Source of the DNA: Comamonadaceae bacterium ALPHA2B
Lineage (GTDB): Bacteria; Pseudomonadota; Gammaproteobacteria; Burkholderiales; Burkholderiaceae_C
Assembly: GCA_005503065.1 (NCBI GenBank)
Contig: SCOE01000023.1
Coordinates: 1-64,000 of the forward strand
Reading direction: 5' to 3'
DNA: 64,000 nucleotides
Under the pieces are notes generated by a model. It did not search any database and was not told the DNA's origin. It worked only from the letters and a program-made list of their open reading frames with translations. Below, one piece after another: positions 1 to 8,086 of the stretch (position 1 is its first letter; every line of letters begins with the position of its first letter). The position numbers and the translations under genes were made by a program.

Positions 1-1037
1 CCTCTGCCCCGGCCCCCCGCCGCATCGCCATCGTCGGTGCCGGCCTGGCCGGACTCACGGCCGCACGCACCCTGGTGCAGGCCGGCCACGAGGTCACGGT
101 CTTCGAACGGGCGGCGCAGGTCGGCGGCCGCATGGCCAGCGAGGACACGCCCTTCGGCAGCTTCGACTCTGGCGCGCAGTACTTCACCGTGCGCGACCCG
201 CGCTTCCAGCAGGCGCTCGACGCCACCCGCGCCCCCTGCAAGCGCTGGAGCGCCAACGCCGTGCGGGTGCTCGACGCCCACGGCCGCGTGGCCGAAGCGG
301 CGCTGCCCGGGCGCGAATCGCACTGGGTCGCGACGCCCCGCATGGATGCGCTGGCCACGCACTGGGCCGCCCCGCTGGGCACGCGCGTGCGCACCGGCTG
401 CGGCGTGACCGCGATCGAACGCGATCCGCTGACCGAGCGCGGCTGGCAGCTGCGCATCGCGCAGGCGGAGGGCGCACAGTCGGTGCAGCCCGGCTTCGAC
501 GCGGTGCTGCTGGCCGTCACGCCCGGCGCCGCGCGCGTGCTGCTGCGCGGCGCGGCGCCGGCCCTCTTCGAAGCGCTCGGCGGCGTGACCATCGCGCCGT
601 GCTGGTCGCTGAACCTGGCCTACCCGCAGGCCAACCAACCGGCGCTGTGGTCGCTGGGCCCGCAATGGAACGCGGCGCTTTCCACCCACCACCGCGTGGC
701 CTGGGTGGCGCGCGAGTCGTCCAAGCCGGGCCGCACCCAGGTCGAGCGCTGGACGGTGCAGGCCAGCCCCGCGTGGTCGCAGGAGCATTTGCGCGACGAC
801 GCGCCCCGCATCGAGGCCAAGCTGCAGCGCGCCTTCGCCGAGATCACCGGCATCCTCGCCACGCCCTCCTTCGCCCAGGCGCGCCTGTGGACCGAGGCCA
901 AGACGCTGACGCCGCTGGGCAAGTCGCACCTGTGGGACGCCGCGACCGGCCTCGGCGTCGCGGGCGACTGGTGCATCGGCCACCGCGTCGAGGACGCCTT
1001 CGTCTCGGGCCTGTCGCTCGCGCTCGACGTCGCCTGA
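1..1037 (+). CDS. Renalase-like FAD/NAD(P)-binding amine oxidoreductase, 5' end missing
   Basis: The reading frame is open from base 3 and has no start in the window, so the first residues are lost. It opens with [19 protein letters not shown], the GxGxxG dinucleotide-binding turn, followed by the acidic strand end VTVFER and GGRMAS, the usual N-terminus of renalase-like and amine-oxidase-like flavoproteins. The C-terminus has [23 protein letters not shown], the second FAD-contact motif. About 345 residues are visible, close to the usual 320-350 for the family. It is probably a soluble flavoprotein oxidase; the substrate cannot be told. The first ATG (base 75) lies after the glycine motif and cannot be the true start. 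Confidence 0.85.
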   Translation, partial: SAPAPRRIAIVGAGLAGLTAARTLVQAGHEVTVFERAAQVGGRMASEDTPFGSFDSGAQYFTVRDPRFQQALDATRAPCKRWSANAVRVLDAHGRVAEAALPGRESHWVATPRMDALATHWAAPLGTRVRTGCGVTAIERDPLTERGWQLRIAQAEGAQSVQPGFDAVLLAVTPGAARVLLRGAAPALFEALGGVTIAPCWSLNLAYPQANQPALWSLGPQWNAALSTHHRVAWVARESSKPGRTQVERWTVQASPAWSQEHLRDDAPRIEAKLQRAFAEITGILATPSFAQARLWTEAKTLTPLGKSHLWDAATGLGVAGDWCIGHRVEDAFVSGLSLALDVA

Positions 1038-1041
1038 ACGC

Positions 1042-1140
1042 GTGCACCAGGGCCCCGAGCCGCCGCCGGGCCGCCCCAAGGCGGCGAGCGCCCCCTCGGG
1101 GGGCAGCGAACCTCGCGCAGCGGGGAGCGTGGGGGTCACC
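1042..1140 (+). repeat. GC-rich palindromic repeat at the gluQ start (family C)
   Basis: About 75 bases (1061-1136) form two nested hairpins: GCCGCC-CCAA-GGCGGC and GCGCCCCC-TC-GGGGGGC. From memory this matches a dispersed intergenic repeat of Comamonadaceae genomes; only one copy is in this window. It fills the gap between the flavoprotein stop and gluQ and supplies the likely GTG start of gluQ in its final bases. If translated from the ATG at 1042 it would add an alanine- and proline-rich 29-residue leader to GluQ. Confidence 0.6.
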
Positions 1141-2085
1141 TACATCGGCCGATTTGCGCCCTCCCCGACCGGGCCGCTGCATGCGGGCTCGCTCGTCGCC
1201 GCGCTGGCCAGCTGGCTCGATGCGCGCGCCGCGGGCGGGCGCTGGCTGGTGCGCATCGAGGACGCCGACACCGAGCGCTGCCTGCCCGGCCTGGGCGAGC
1301 ACATCCTCGGCCAGCTCGCGGCCTGCGGGCTGATCCCCGACGAGGCGCCCGTGTGGCAGAGCGACCGCAGCGCGCTGTACGAGGCCGGACTGAAGCGCCT
1401 GGTGGCGGCCGGCCTGGCCTACCCCTGCGGCTGCACGCGCCGCGAGATCGATGCCGCCCTGGCCGCACGGGGCGTGGCCCACGAGCGCCATGGCGAGCGC
1501 GTCTACCCTGGCACCTGCCGCGACGGGCTGCACGGCAAGCCCGCGCGGGCCTGGCGCTTCGGCACCTGGAAATTCGAACGAAAAGTGGCTCCAGTGCCCG
1601 CCCCGCTTGCGCAAGCAGCTATCAAAACCATAGCAGACGAAGTGCACTGGACGGACCGCCGGATCGGCCCGCAGCGGCAGTCCGTGGCGAGCGAGGTCGG
1701 CGACTTCGTGCTGCGCCGTGCCGACGGTCCCTGGGCGTATCAGTTGGCAGTGGTCGTCGACGACGCAGTGCAGGGCATCACCGATGTCGTGCGCGGCCAG
1801 GATCTGGCCGACAACACGCCACGCCAGATCCTGCTGCAGCGGGCGCTGGGCTTTCGCGCACCGCGCTACCTGCACACGCCGCTGGTGATGGGCGCCGACG
1901 GCCAGAAGCTGTCGAAGCAGAACGGCGCGGCCGCGCTGGCCACCGACACGCCAGGGGAGGCCCTGGCCGCGCTGCAGGCGGCGGCGTCCGCGCTCGAGCT
2001 GCCGCCTTCGACCGCAAGCACACCGCACGAAGCACTGGCGCAGTGGGTGGCGCCATGGGCCGCTCTCTACAATCCGCGCCCGTGA
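1129..2085 (+). CDS. gluQ: Glutamyl-Q tRNA(Asp) synthetase
   Basis: This truncated GluRS paralogue activates glutamate without tRNA and attaches it to queuosine at the wobble base of tRNA-Asp. The start [18 protein letters not shown] contains the class I HIGH-type signature, the zinc site CGCTRREI...YPGTCR follows, and KLSKQNG is the KMSKS-like loop. There is no anticodon-binding domain. GTG 1129 gives a family-like N-terminus; ATG 1042 would add 29 residues encoded by a repeat. Residues [17 protein letters not shown] in the middle are encoded by a 54-bp dispersed repeat (1581-1634) and look like an in-frame insertion. It overlaps trmB by about 30 bases. Confidence 0.9.
   Translation: MGVTYIGRFAPSPTGPLHAGSLVAALASWLDARAAGGRWLVRIEDADTERCLPGLGEHILGQLAACGLIPDEAPVWQSDRSALYEAGLKRLVAAGLAYPCGCTRREIDAALAARGVAHERHGERVYPGTCRDGLHGKPARAWRFGTWKFERKVAPVPAPLAQAAIKTIADEVHWTDRRIGPQRQSVASEVGDFVLRRADGPWAYQLAVVVDDAVQGITDVVRGQDLADNTPRQILLQRALGFRAPRYLHTPLVMGADGQKLSKQNGAAALATDTPGEALAALQAAASALELPPSTASTPHEALAQWVAPWAALYNPRP
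1581..1634 (+). repeat. 54-bp dispersed repeat, family A copy 1, inside gluQ
   Basis: The unit starts AAAAGTGGCTCCAG and ends with the small hairpin GCTATCAAAACCATAGC. Equal-length copies occur at 20101-20154 (reverse), 57696-57749 (reverse) and 58799-58852 (forward). This copy lies entirely within the gluQ coding frame and is read through as protein; 54 is a multiple of three, so the frame is kept. Confidence 0.8.
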
Positions 2086-2834
2086 TCGACACCCCTGCCT
2101 CGCCCCCGGCCGCCGACGGCGCCGACAACGACGACGACGCCAGCACCCCGCAAGGCTTCCCGCACCGGCGCCTGAAGAGCTTCGTGCGCCGCGCCGGCCG
2201 CACCACCGGCGGCCAGGCCAGGGCCTTCGAGACCTGGGGCCCCGAGTTCCTGCTGCCCTACCGCGAGGAGCGGCTCGACCTCGACGCCGCCTTCGGCCGC
2301 CATGCGCCCACCATCCTGGAGATCGGCTTCGGCATGGGCGAGGCCACGGCCCACATCGCCCGCGTGCGGCCCGAGGACAACTTCCTGTGCTGCGAGGTGC
2401 ACGAGCCCGGCGTTGGCGCGCTTCTCAAGCGCATCGGCGAGCAGCAGATCGGCAACATCCGCATCTGCGCGCACGATGCGGTCGAAGTGCTGGAGCACAT
2501 GATTGCGCCCGGCTCGCTGGCCGGCATCCACGTGTTCTTCCCCGACCCCTGGCACAAGAAGCGCCACAACAAGCGCCGCCTCATCCAGCCGCCCTTCGTG
2601 CGCCAGCTCGCCGAGCACCTGCAGCCCGGCGGCTACCTGCACTGCGCCACCGACTGGCAGCCCTACGCCGAGCAGATGCTGGAGGTGCTGGGCGCCGAGC
2701 CGCTGCTGGCCAACACCGCCACCGCAGCCGACGGCTGGGCGGCCAAGCCCGACTACCGGCCGCTGACCAAGTTCGAGAACCGCGGCCTCAAGCTGGGCCA
2801 CGGCGTCTGGGACGTGGTGTTCCGACGCGTTTGA
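2055..2834 (+). CDS. trmB: tRNA (guanine-46-N7)-methyltransferase
   Basis: SAM-dependent class I methyltransferase that makes m7G46 in the variable loop of t[19 protein letters not shown] is the SAM-binding loop, and [13 protein letters not shown] is the signature of the TrmB family. The product is about 259 residues, with an acidic low-complexity leader (ADNDDDAS) before the [10 protein letters not shown] tRNA-facing segment, which is usual for beta-proteobacterial members. ATG 2055 has a purine-rich GGTGG upstream; GTG 2082, which overlaps the gluQ stop, is the alternative start. Overlap with gluQ suggests translational coupling of two tRNA-modifying enzymes. Confidence 0.93.
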   Translation: MGRSLQSAPVIDTPASPPAADGADNDDDASTPQGFPHRRLKSFVRRAGRTTGGQARAFETWGPEFLLPYREERLDLDAAFGRHAPTILEIGFGMGEATAHIARVRPEDNFLCCEVHEPGVGALLKRIGEQQIGNIRICAHDAVEVLEHMIAPGSLAGIHVFFPDPWHKKRHNKRRLIQPPFVRQLAEHLQPGGYLHCATDWQPYAEQMLEVLGAEPLLANTATAADGWAAKPDYRPLTKFENRGLKLGHGVWDVVFRRV

Positions 2835-2973
2835 GCCTGGCGCACCGGCCGGCGCGCGACTCCTCGACCGGAAAGCAACAAGGCTGGTGCGCCACCGGCG
2901 CGCCGCCGCCTGCCCGGCTCGCGTCGCGCACCGGGTCGAGGCACGCGCACGCCAGGGTCGGCTTGTCGCATCG

Positions 2974-2993
2974 CGTGCATGCCGGCATGCACG
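2974..2993. repeat. Perfect 20-bp palindrome upstream of the solute receptor
   Basis: Bases 2974-2993 read the same on both strands (core GTGCATGCCGGCATGCAC). It lies 67 bases before the start of the receptor gene at 3060, in the 225-base gap after trmB, where an operator could sit. No regulator gene adjoins it, so which protein would bind is unknown. Confidence 0.45.
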
Positions 2994-3059
2994 ACGGTCA
3001 TACCGCGAAGGCACAAATGTTGCTAACATGAATGAATTGTTACTAAACGTCATGCCATC

Positions 3060-4184
3060 ATGAAATTGCGTCGACGCGCGTTGCTCCAGTGGGCCGGTGT
3101 CGCGGCCATTTCACCCGCTGTCCGGGCAGCACCGCCCGCTGGCGGCCGGCCCGTCTTCGTGCTTGGCCAATCGGCACCACTGACGGGGGCGGCCAGCGAG
3201 ATCGGCCTGGCCTTCGCCGCCGGTGCCAAGCTGTACGTGGACGGCTTCAATCAGAGGCCCGACGCGCCGGTGCGCGTGGAACTGCGCCAGCTCGACGACG
3301 GTTACGTGGCCGACAAGGCTGCGGCCAATGCCCGCCAGTTGCTGGCGGGCGGCGCGGACGCCCTGTTCGGCTTCGTGGGCACCGCCAGCTCGCTCGCGGC
3401 GGCGGCAGTGGCCAAGCCGCAGGGTGCCGTCTTCTTCGCGCCCTTCGCGGCGCCGGATTCGCTGCGCGACGCCTCGCATCCCAACGTCTTCCTCGTCCGC
3501 CCCAGCATGGCCGACGAGGCGTTCAAGATGGTGCAGCACTGCGCCACGCTCGGGCTCACCCGCATCGCCGTGGTGGGCGAGGACGACGCCATGGGCCACG
3601 CCGGCGTGGAGGCGGTGAACCGGGCGATCCAGGAGCTCAAGCTTCCCCCGCCGGTGGCGACCGCCTTCATGCCCAGCCAGTCGAAGCAGGTCGATGCGGC
3701 GGTGGCCACGGTGCATGCGGCCCAGCCGCAGGCGGTGATCCAGGCCGCGCTGTTCCAGAGCACGGCGGCCTTCATCCAGAAGATGCGCAAGACCGGCTAT
3801 GCGGGCGCCTTCCTCAATTTCTCGGCGGTGGGCATCGACCCGCTCTACATCGCGCTGGACAAGGACATCGGCGGCGTGGTGGTGTCGCAGGTCGTGCCCT
3901 CGCCGCGCAGCCGGGCCACGCCCATCGTGCGCGAGTACCTGGCCGCGATCGAGCAGTCCGACCTCAGCCCGGGCTACGAGGGCCTGGAGGGCTTCATCGC
4001 CGCCAAGGCGATCTGCGAGGCCGCGCGCCGCGGTGGCCGCGGGCCGACGCTCGCGCGCACGCTGTCGGGCATGACGACCTACGACGTGGGCGGCTTCCGC
4101 CTGAACCTGCGCGCCGGCATGCGCGAGACGATGTCCGCCATCGACCTGGTGTCGATCACGGCCGATGGCCGCGTGATCCGCTGA
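3060..4184 (+). CDS. Branched-chain amino acid-type ABC transporter substrate-binding protein
   Basis: Periplasmic binding protein type 1 (Leu/Ile/Val-binding fold) of 374 residues. The N-terminus MKLRRRALLQWAGVAAISPAVRA has a basic region and hydrophobic core ending in a typical signal-peptidase site; the twin arginines allow Tat or Sec export. The mature protein begins VFVLGQSAPLTGAASEIGLAFAAGAKLYVDGFN, the usual start of this family, and ends with the GGFRLNLRAG type segment. No permease or ATPase gene is adjacent, so it is an orphan receptor that must borrow a transporter or serve as a sensor partner. The ligand cannot be predicted. Confidence 0.85.
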   Translation: MKLRRRALLQWAGVAAISPAVRAAPPAGGRPVFVLGQSAPLTGAASEIGLAFAAGAKLYVDGFNQRPDAPVRVELRQLDDGYVADKAAANARQLLAGGADALFGFVGTASSLAAAAVAKPQGAVFFAPFAAPDSLRDASHPNVFLVRPSMADEAFKMVQHCATLGLTRIAVVGEDDAMGHAGVEAVNRAIQELKLPPPVATAFMPSQSKQVDAAVATVHAAQPQAVIQAALFQSTAAFIQKMRKTGYAGAFLNFSAVGIDPLYIALDKDIGGVVVSQVVPSPRSRATPIVREYLAAIEQSDLSPGYEGLEGFIAAKAICEAARRGGRGPTLARTLSGMTTYDVGGFRLNLRAGMRETMSAIDLVSITADGRVIR

Positions 4185-4202
4185 TCAGGCCTCGACGCCG
4201 AT

Positions 4203-4218
4203 CCCGCCGCGCGGCGGG
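4203..4218. terminator. Possible hairpin terminator between convergent genes
   Basis: CCCGCC-GCGC-GGCGGG is a perfect 6-bp stem sitting in the 34 bases between the convergent stops at 4184 and 4219. It has no T-run on either side, so termination is only a suggestion. Confidence 0.35.
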
Positions 4219-4929
4219 TCAACGCGCACGCAGCGCGAGTGCCTCGGCGTCGAGGATGTCCACGCGCCGGTAGCCCAGGCGGATCACTCCGTCGCCGGCC
4301 AGCGCATTGAGTTGCAGCGACAGGGTCTGCCGCGTCACGCCGAGCATCATGGCCAGTGCCTCCTGCGGCAGCGCCACATGCGCCCGCGCCCGCGGCGACT
4401 GGGTGGCGTCGCCCCGTGCCAGGGTCAGCAGCCTGCGGGCGACACGCGAGCGCAGGTCGCGCAGCGTGTTGTCCTCGGCCAGCCCGTAGAGCATGCGCAC
4501 GCGACCTGCCAGAAGGCGCGCCATCGCGTTGGCGAAGCCGGCATCGCGCATGAGCTGGGTGAAGGCGGCCGGCGGCACGACCAGGACATCGACCGGCGAC
4601 AGCGCCGTGGCGTCGTGCGTGCGCGGCTCGCCGTCGATGAGCGTGATTTCGCCGAACCAGTTGCCGGGCTCCAGCACGGCCAGGATGGCCTCGCGTCCAT
4701 CGCCGCGCAGCGTCGAAGCCTTGAGCCAGCCCGCCGCCAGGCCGTAGAAACCGCCGCCGGCCGCGCCCACCGGATCGCCCTGGCGGAACAGCATCTCGCC
4801 GCGGCGCAGGTGCAGCAGTTCGGCAGCGCCCACCAGCGCCTCGCGCTGGCCGCGCGCGAGCGATGCGAACCACGGGTTGGCGAGGAAGGCGCTGCGCTGG
4901 GCAGCCGCAAGGTGGAAGGCAGAAGCCAT
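4219..4929 (-). CDS. Crp/Fnr-family transcriptional regulator
   Basis: A protein of 236 residues with an N-terminal cyclic-nucleotide-type beta-roll (RRGEMLFRQGDP, LEPGNWFGEITLIDGEPRTHDATAL), a dimerisation helix, and a C-terminal winged helix-turn-helix (LPQEALAMMLGVTRQTLSLQLNALAGDGVIRLGYRRVDILD). No cysteine cluster for an Fe-S centre is present, so it is not a canonical Fnr; the effector is unknown. The start at 4929 gives the usual family length. It is divergent from the HD protein and aldolase genes, and a perfect palindrome in the shared intergenic space (4980-4995) is a plausible binding site. Confidence 0.88.
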   Translation of the reverse strand: MASAFHLAAAQRSAFLANPWFASLARGQREALVGAAELLHLRRGEMLFRQGDPVGAAGGGFYGLAAGWLKASTLRGDGREAILAVLEPGNWFGEITLIDGEPRTHDATALSPVDVLVVPPAAFTQLMRDAGFANAMARLLAGRVRMLYGLAEDNTLRDLRSRVARRLLTLARGDATQSPRARAHVALPQEALAMMLGVTRQTLSLQLNALAGDGVIRLGYRRVDILDAEALALRAR

Positions 4930-4979
4930 GCGGAAAACAGGAGTTGCGTCACCAGGCCGGGTAAACGCGAGCGCTGGAA

Positions 4980-4995
4980 TGTCCGATTCCGGACA
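4980..4995. promoter_or_regulatory. Candidate Crp/Fnr-type operator TGTCCG-N4-CGGACA
   Basis: A perfect inverted repeat with 6-base arms and a 4-base centre lies 61 bases before the HD-protein start and 51 bases before the regulator start. The arm-N4-arm geometry fits Crp/Fnr-family sites, although the half-site differs from TTGAT or TGTGA. Assignment to the neighbouring regulator is inference. Confidence 0.5.
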
Positions 4996-5055
4996 GTTTG
5001 CCACCCCGGACCGGCCTACAGTGGGCTGTTCCACCCCCACGACCCGGAGACAACA

Positions 5056-5646
5056 ATGAACGCAAGGGCGAATTTCGTGCGCATGCAGGACAGCACGCGC
5101 GAGGACTGGCAGGCCATCGGCGGCGAGTTCATGCACTTCACGCGCGGCCTGCCCGACCGCGTGATCGCGCACCTGAGGATCCTCGAGGGCGATTACGGCG
5201 GCTTCCCGGTCGACCGGTACACCCATTCGCTGCAGACGGCCACGCGTGCGCTGCGCGACGGTCGCGACGAGGAGTACGTGGTGTGCGCCCTGCTGCACGA
5301 CATCGGCGACACGCTGGGCAGCTTCAATCACCCCGACATCGCCGCCGCCATCCTCAAGCCCTTCGTGAGCGAGGCCAACCACTGGATGGTGCAGAACCAC
5401 GGCATCTTCCAGGGCCATTACTTCTTCCACCACATCGGGCTGGACCGCGACATGCGCGAGCAGTTCAGGGCCCATCCGCACTACGAGCGCACCGCCGAGT
5501 TCTGCGAGCTCTACGACAACCCCGCCTTCGACCCCAGGGGCGAGACCTTGCCGATGCGCGAGTTCGAGCCCATGCTGCGCCGTCTGATGGCCCAGCCGAA
5601 GCAGAGCATCTACAAGGCCGCGCTGCAGGAGCCGGCGGCGGCCTGA
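5056..5646 (+). CDS. HD-domain metalloprotein, possible HD-type diiron oxygenase
   Basis: A 196-residue protein with an HD-type metal site: H57 in RYTHSLQTA, H81-D82 in CALLHDIGD, and further histidines at 92, 109, 115, 121, 125 and 126. The 24-residue spacing from HSLQ to HD matches what I recall for PhnZ, a mixed-valence diiron oxygenase of phosphonate breakdown. The lack of nucleotidase or GYP signatures is compatible with this, but plain phosphohydrolase activity cannot be excluded. ATG 5056 follows CGGAGACAACA, a good ribosome-binding site. It is co-directional with the class II aldolase 56 bases downstream and divergent from the Crp/Fnr regulator, suggesting a small regulated catabolic unit. 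Confidence 0.72.
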   Translation: MNARANFVRMQDSTREDWQAIGGEFMHFTRGLPDRVIAHLRILEGDYGGFPVDRYTHSLQTATRALRDGRDEEYVVCALLHDIGDTLGSFNHPDIAAAILKPFVSEANHWMVQNHGIFQGHYFFHHIGLDRDMREQFRAHPHYERTAEFCELYDNPAFDPRGETLPMREFEPMLRRLMAQPKQSIYKAALQEPAAA

Positions 5647-5702
5647 ACTTCGAAGTCGGACTTCCGGTCCGCATTCAACACCCTCAACAGGAGACACCGC
5701 CC

Positions 5703-6467
5703 ATGAACGCCACCACCGCCTCCGAAATCCAGAAACTCGTCTCGGCCGAGGAATGGCAACTGCGCGTCGACCTCGCCGCCTGCTACCGCCTCGTGGCCCT
5801 CTACGGCTGGAGCGACCTCGTGTTCACGCACATCACGGCGCGCATCCCCGGGCCGGAGCACCACTTCCTCATCAACCCCTACGGGCTGATGTTCGACGAG
5901 ATCACGGCCTCGAGCCTGGTCAAGGTCGACATGCAGTGCAACAAGCTGATCGACTCGCCCTACCCAGTCAACCCGGCGGGCTTCGTCATCCACAGCTGCA
6001 TCCATGCCGCGCGCGACGACGTGCAGTGCGTGCTGCACACCCACAGCCGCGCCGGCGTGGGCGTGAGCGCGCAGAAGTGCGGCGTGCTGCCCATCAGCCA
6101 GCAGAGCACCTTCGTGCTGTCCTCGCTGGCCTACCACGACTACGAGGGCGTGGCGCTGCGCGACGACGAGAAGCCGCGCCTGCAGCGCGACCTGGGCAGC
6201 AAGAACTTCCTCATGCTGCGCAACCACGGCCTGCTCACGGTGGGCAAGACGGTGGCCGATGCCTTCCTCAACATGTACACCTTCGAGAACACCTGCCGCA
6301 TCCAGGTCGACGCCCAGGCCGGCGGCGAACTGGTGCAGGTCGACCCGCGCATCCTCGACGGCATGGCTCAGGTGATGAAGACCGTGACCAGCGGCCAGGG
6401 CGCGAACATCGCCTGGCCGGCCCTGCTGCGCAAGCTGGACCGCGAGAACCCGGGCTACAAGGACTGA
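5703..6467 (+). CDS. Class II aldolase/adducin-domain protein
   Basis: The 254-residue product belongs to the zinc-dependent class II aldolase family (fuculose-1-phosphate aldolase, RhaD, sugar-phosphate epimerase fold). LYGWSDLVFTHITARIP, HSCIHAARDDVQCVLHTHSRAGVGVSA (His-x-His zinc ligands) and LRNHGLLTVGKTVADAF (third histidine) are the family signatures. An ATG 9 bases after CAGGAGAC sets the start. It probably cleaves or decarboxylates a hydroxy acid or sugar acid; many members of this subgroup have no known substrate. It follows the HD protein gene and likely shares its transcript. Confidence 0.87.
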   Translation: MNATTASEIQKLVSAEEWQLRVDLAACYRLVALYGWSDLVFTHITARIPGPEHHFLINPYGLMFDEITASSLVKVDMQCNKLIDSPYPVNPAGFVIHSCIHAARDDVQCVLHTHSRAGVGVSAQKCGVLPISQQSTFVLSSLAYHDYEGVALRDDEKPRLQRDLGSKNFLMLRNHGLLTVGKTVADAFLNMYTFENTCRIQVDAQAGGELVQVDPRILDGMAQVMKTVTSGQGANIAWPALLRKLDRENPGYKD

Positions 6468-6477
6468 GTCCGGCAGG

Positions 6478-6544
6478 TCGTCACGTTCGTGACGAATTCG
6501 CCGCCAACGCGCGCCAGCCGGGCGCTGGCGGCCGATCGCGCTTT
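6478..6544 (+). repeat. Dispersed intergenic repeat, family D copy 1
   Basis: About 66 bases starting TCGTCACGTTCGTGACGAAT, with a GTCACG-TT-CGTGAC hairpin, followed by CGGGCGCTGGCGGCCGAT. A second copy lies at 49175-49240 in the same orientation. Both start 10-20 bases after the stop codon of a plus-strand gene and before a convergent gene, as expected of a 3' repeat element or terminator-like unit. Confidence 0.7.
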
Positions 6545-6579
6545 GGGCCCGGCCGCCCGCCGCGGCAGCGCCTGCGCTG

Positions 6580-7467
6580 TCAGGTGCCGTCCTGTGCCCC
6601 GGTGTACGCCTGCTCGATCAGGCGCACCAGATCCAGCGCAGCGGGGCTCGTGGTGCGGGTGCTGCGCGCCACCAGGCCGATGTCGCGGAAGAAGGCCTGT
6701 TCGCCCAGTGGCAGCGCGACCACGCCGTCGGGCCATCCCTCGCGCCCGAAGGCCTGCGGGACCAGCGCCACACCCATGCCGCAGGCCACCATGCGCACCA
6801 TCGCCTCCAGATCGTCGATCTCCACGCAGTCCTGCACGTCGATGCGCGAGTCGCGAAGGAAGCGCTCCACCAGCCGCCCGCCGAAGGAGGTTCGGTCGTA
6901 ACGGATGAAGGGTTGCGTGCCCAGCAGCGCGCGCCAGTCGAGCGGCGCCGGCAGGCTGGCCGGCACCACCAGCCTGAACGGCTCGTGGGAGAGCGTCGTC
7001 CAGTGCAGGTCGGCCTGCAGGTCGAACACCGGCCGGATCATGATGGCCGCGTCCACCTCGCCGGCATCGACCTGGTGAAGCAGCTGGAAGGACACGCCCG
7101 GCGCCACGCGCACGTGCACGCCCGGATGGCGTGCGCGAAAGCGCGCCAGCACACCGGGCAACACGATCGCCTGCGCGGAAGCGATGGCGCCCAGCACCAC
7201 CCGGCCGCCCAGCGGCCGACTGCGCCGCTGGGCGGCCATTTCCTCGAAAAGCCGCACGACTTCGCGCGCCTGGACCAGCGCATCCAGGCCTTGCGGGTTC
7301 AACCGCGCGTTGCGGCCGGCCCGGTCGAACAAGGCGTGGCCCAGTTGCTCTTCCAGCCGCTGGATCTGGGCGCTGACGGCGGCTTGCGTCAGTCCGATCC
7401 GGTGGCCGGCGCCGGCGAAGGTGCCCTCCTCGGAGACGGCAATGAACGTCTTGAGCTCACGAATCAT
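6580..7467 (-). CDS. LysR-family transcriptional regulator
   Basis: A 295-residue LysR regulator. The N-terminal winged helix-turn-helix MIRELKTFIAVSEEGTFAGAGHRIGLTQAAVSAQIQRLEEQLGHALFDR is complete, and the periplasmic-binding-like effector domain starts near residue 90 (GRVVLGAIASAQAIVLPGVLARFRARHPGVHV). It is divergent from the VOC-protein gene with a 100-base AT-rich spacer, the standard LysR arrangement, so that gene is the likely target. The inducer is unknown. Confidence 0.92.
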   Translation of the reverse strand: MIRELKTFIAVSEEGTFAGAGHRIGLTQAAVSAQIQRLEEQLGHALFDRAGRNARLNPQGLDALVQAREVVRLFEEMAAQRRSRPLGGRVVLGAIASAQAIVLPGVLARFRARHPGVHVRVAPGVSFQLLHQVDAGEVDAAIMIRPVFDLQADLHWTTLSHEPFRLVVPASLPAPLDWRALLGTQPFIRYDRTSFGGRLVERFLRDSRIDVQDCVEIDDLEAMVRMVACGMGVALVPQAFGREGWPDGVVALPLGEQAFFRDIGLVARSTRTTSPAALDLVRLIEQAYTGAQDGT

Positions 7468-7567
7468 GATTGATCGATTTTATTGATTATTCATCCAAAA
7501 ATATATTGATTTTATTTTTGCGACTTGCTTCCTAGACTTCATCCCGTTCCCGAACCAAGGCCCATCC
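7468..7567. promoter_or_regulatory. AT-rich divergent promoter region between LysR and VOC genes
   Basis: This spacer is markedly AT-rich against a GC-rich background. ATTGAT occurs three times, at 7470, 7479 and 7505 approximately, twice within ATTTTATTGAT or ATTGATTTTATT contexts. Such repeated half-sites are compatible with binding by the adjacent LysR protein and with the two divergent promoters, but no single box can be assigned. Confidence 0.45.
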
Positions 7568-8011
7568 ATGATCGACGTGACCGCCAACCCCACCCTGATG
7601 TCCCCCTTCCACCTCGCATTCCCCGTGGACGACCTGGCCAAGGCGCGCAGCTTCTATGGCGACCTGCTGGGCTGCCCCGAGGGCCGCAGCGCCGAAGACT
7701 GGGTGGACTTCAACTTCTACGGCCATCAGATCGTGGCGCACCTGGCACCCGCCGAGTGCGGCGCGGCCCAGCGCAATGCGGTGGACGGCCACGGCGTGCC
7801 GGTGCGCCACTTCGGCATCGTGCTGCCCATGGCCCAGTGGGAAGACATGGCGGGCCGGCTGCGCGCCGCGGGCGTCGAATTCGTCATCGAACCCTATGTC
7901 CGGTTCAAGGGCGAAGTGGGCGAACAGGCCACCATGTTTTTCATGGATCCGGCAGGCAATGCCATGGAAATCAAGGCCTTCAAGGACATCACGCGGCTGT
8001 TCGCGAAATAA
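7568..8011 (+). CDS. VOC (glyoxalase/bleomycin-resistance fold) family protein
   Basis: A 147-residue protein made of the paired beta-alpha-beta-beta-beta units of the vicinal oxygen chelate fold. H15 (PFHLAF), the histidine in VRHFGIVLP and the glutamate in NAMEIKAF are placed as metal ligands, and the sequence [12 protein letters not shown] is the usual C-terminal strand. Members include lyases, dioxygenases and isomerases. It stands alone, divergent from a LysR regulator and closed by a strong terminator, so it is a monocistronic LysR-controlled enzyme of unknown substrate. Confidence 0.85.
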   Translation: MIDVTANPTLMSPFHLAFPVDDLAKARSFYGDLLGCPEGRSAEDWVDFNFYGHQIVAHLAPAECGAAQRNAVDGHGVPVRHFGIVLPMAQWEDMAGRLRAAGVEFVIEPYVRFKGEVGEQATMFFMDPAGNAMEIKAFKDITRLFAK

Positions 8012-8041
8012 CCGATTCCGACCCGGCAGTCCGGTGGACTG

Positions 8042-8086
8042 CTGAAATTAAAACACCCGCTGCATGAGCGGGTGTTTTAATTTCAG
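8042..8086. terminator. Bidirectional rho-independent terminator with 20-bp perfect stem
   Basis: Left arm 8042-8061, five-base loop GCATG, right arm 8067-8086; the arms are perfectly complementary. The GC core ACACCCGCT/AGCGGGTGT is followed on both strands by TTTTAATTTC, so it can stop transcription in either direction. It starts 31 bases after the VOC gene stop. Confidence 0.9.
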
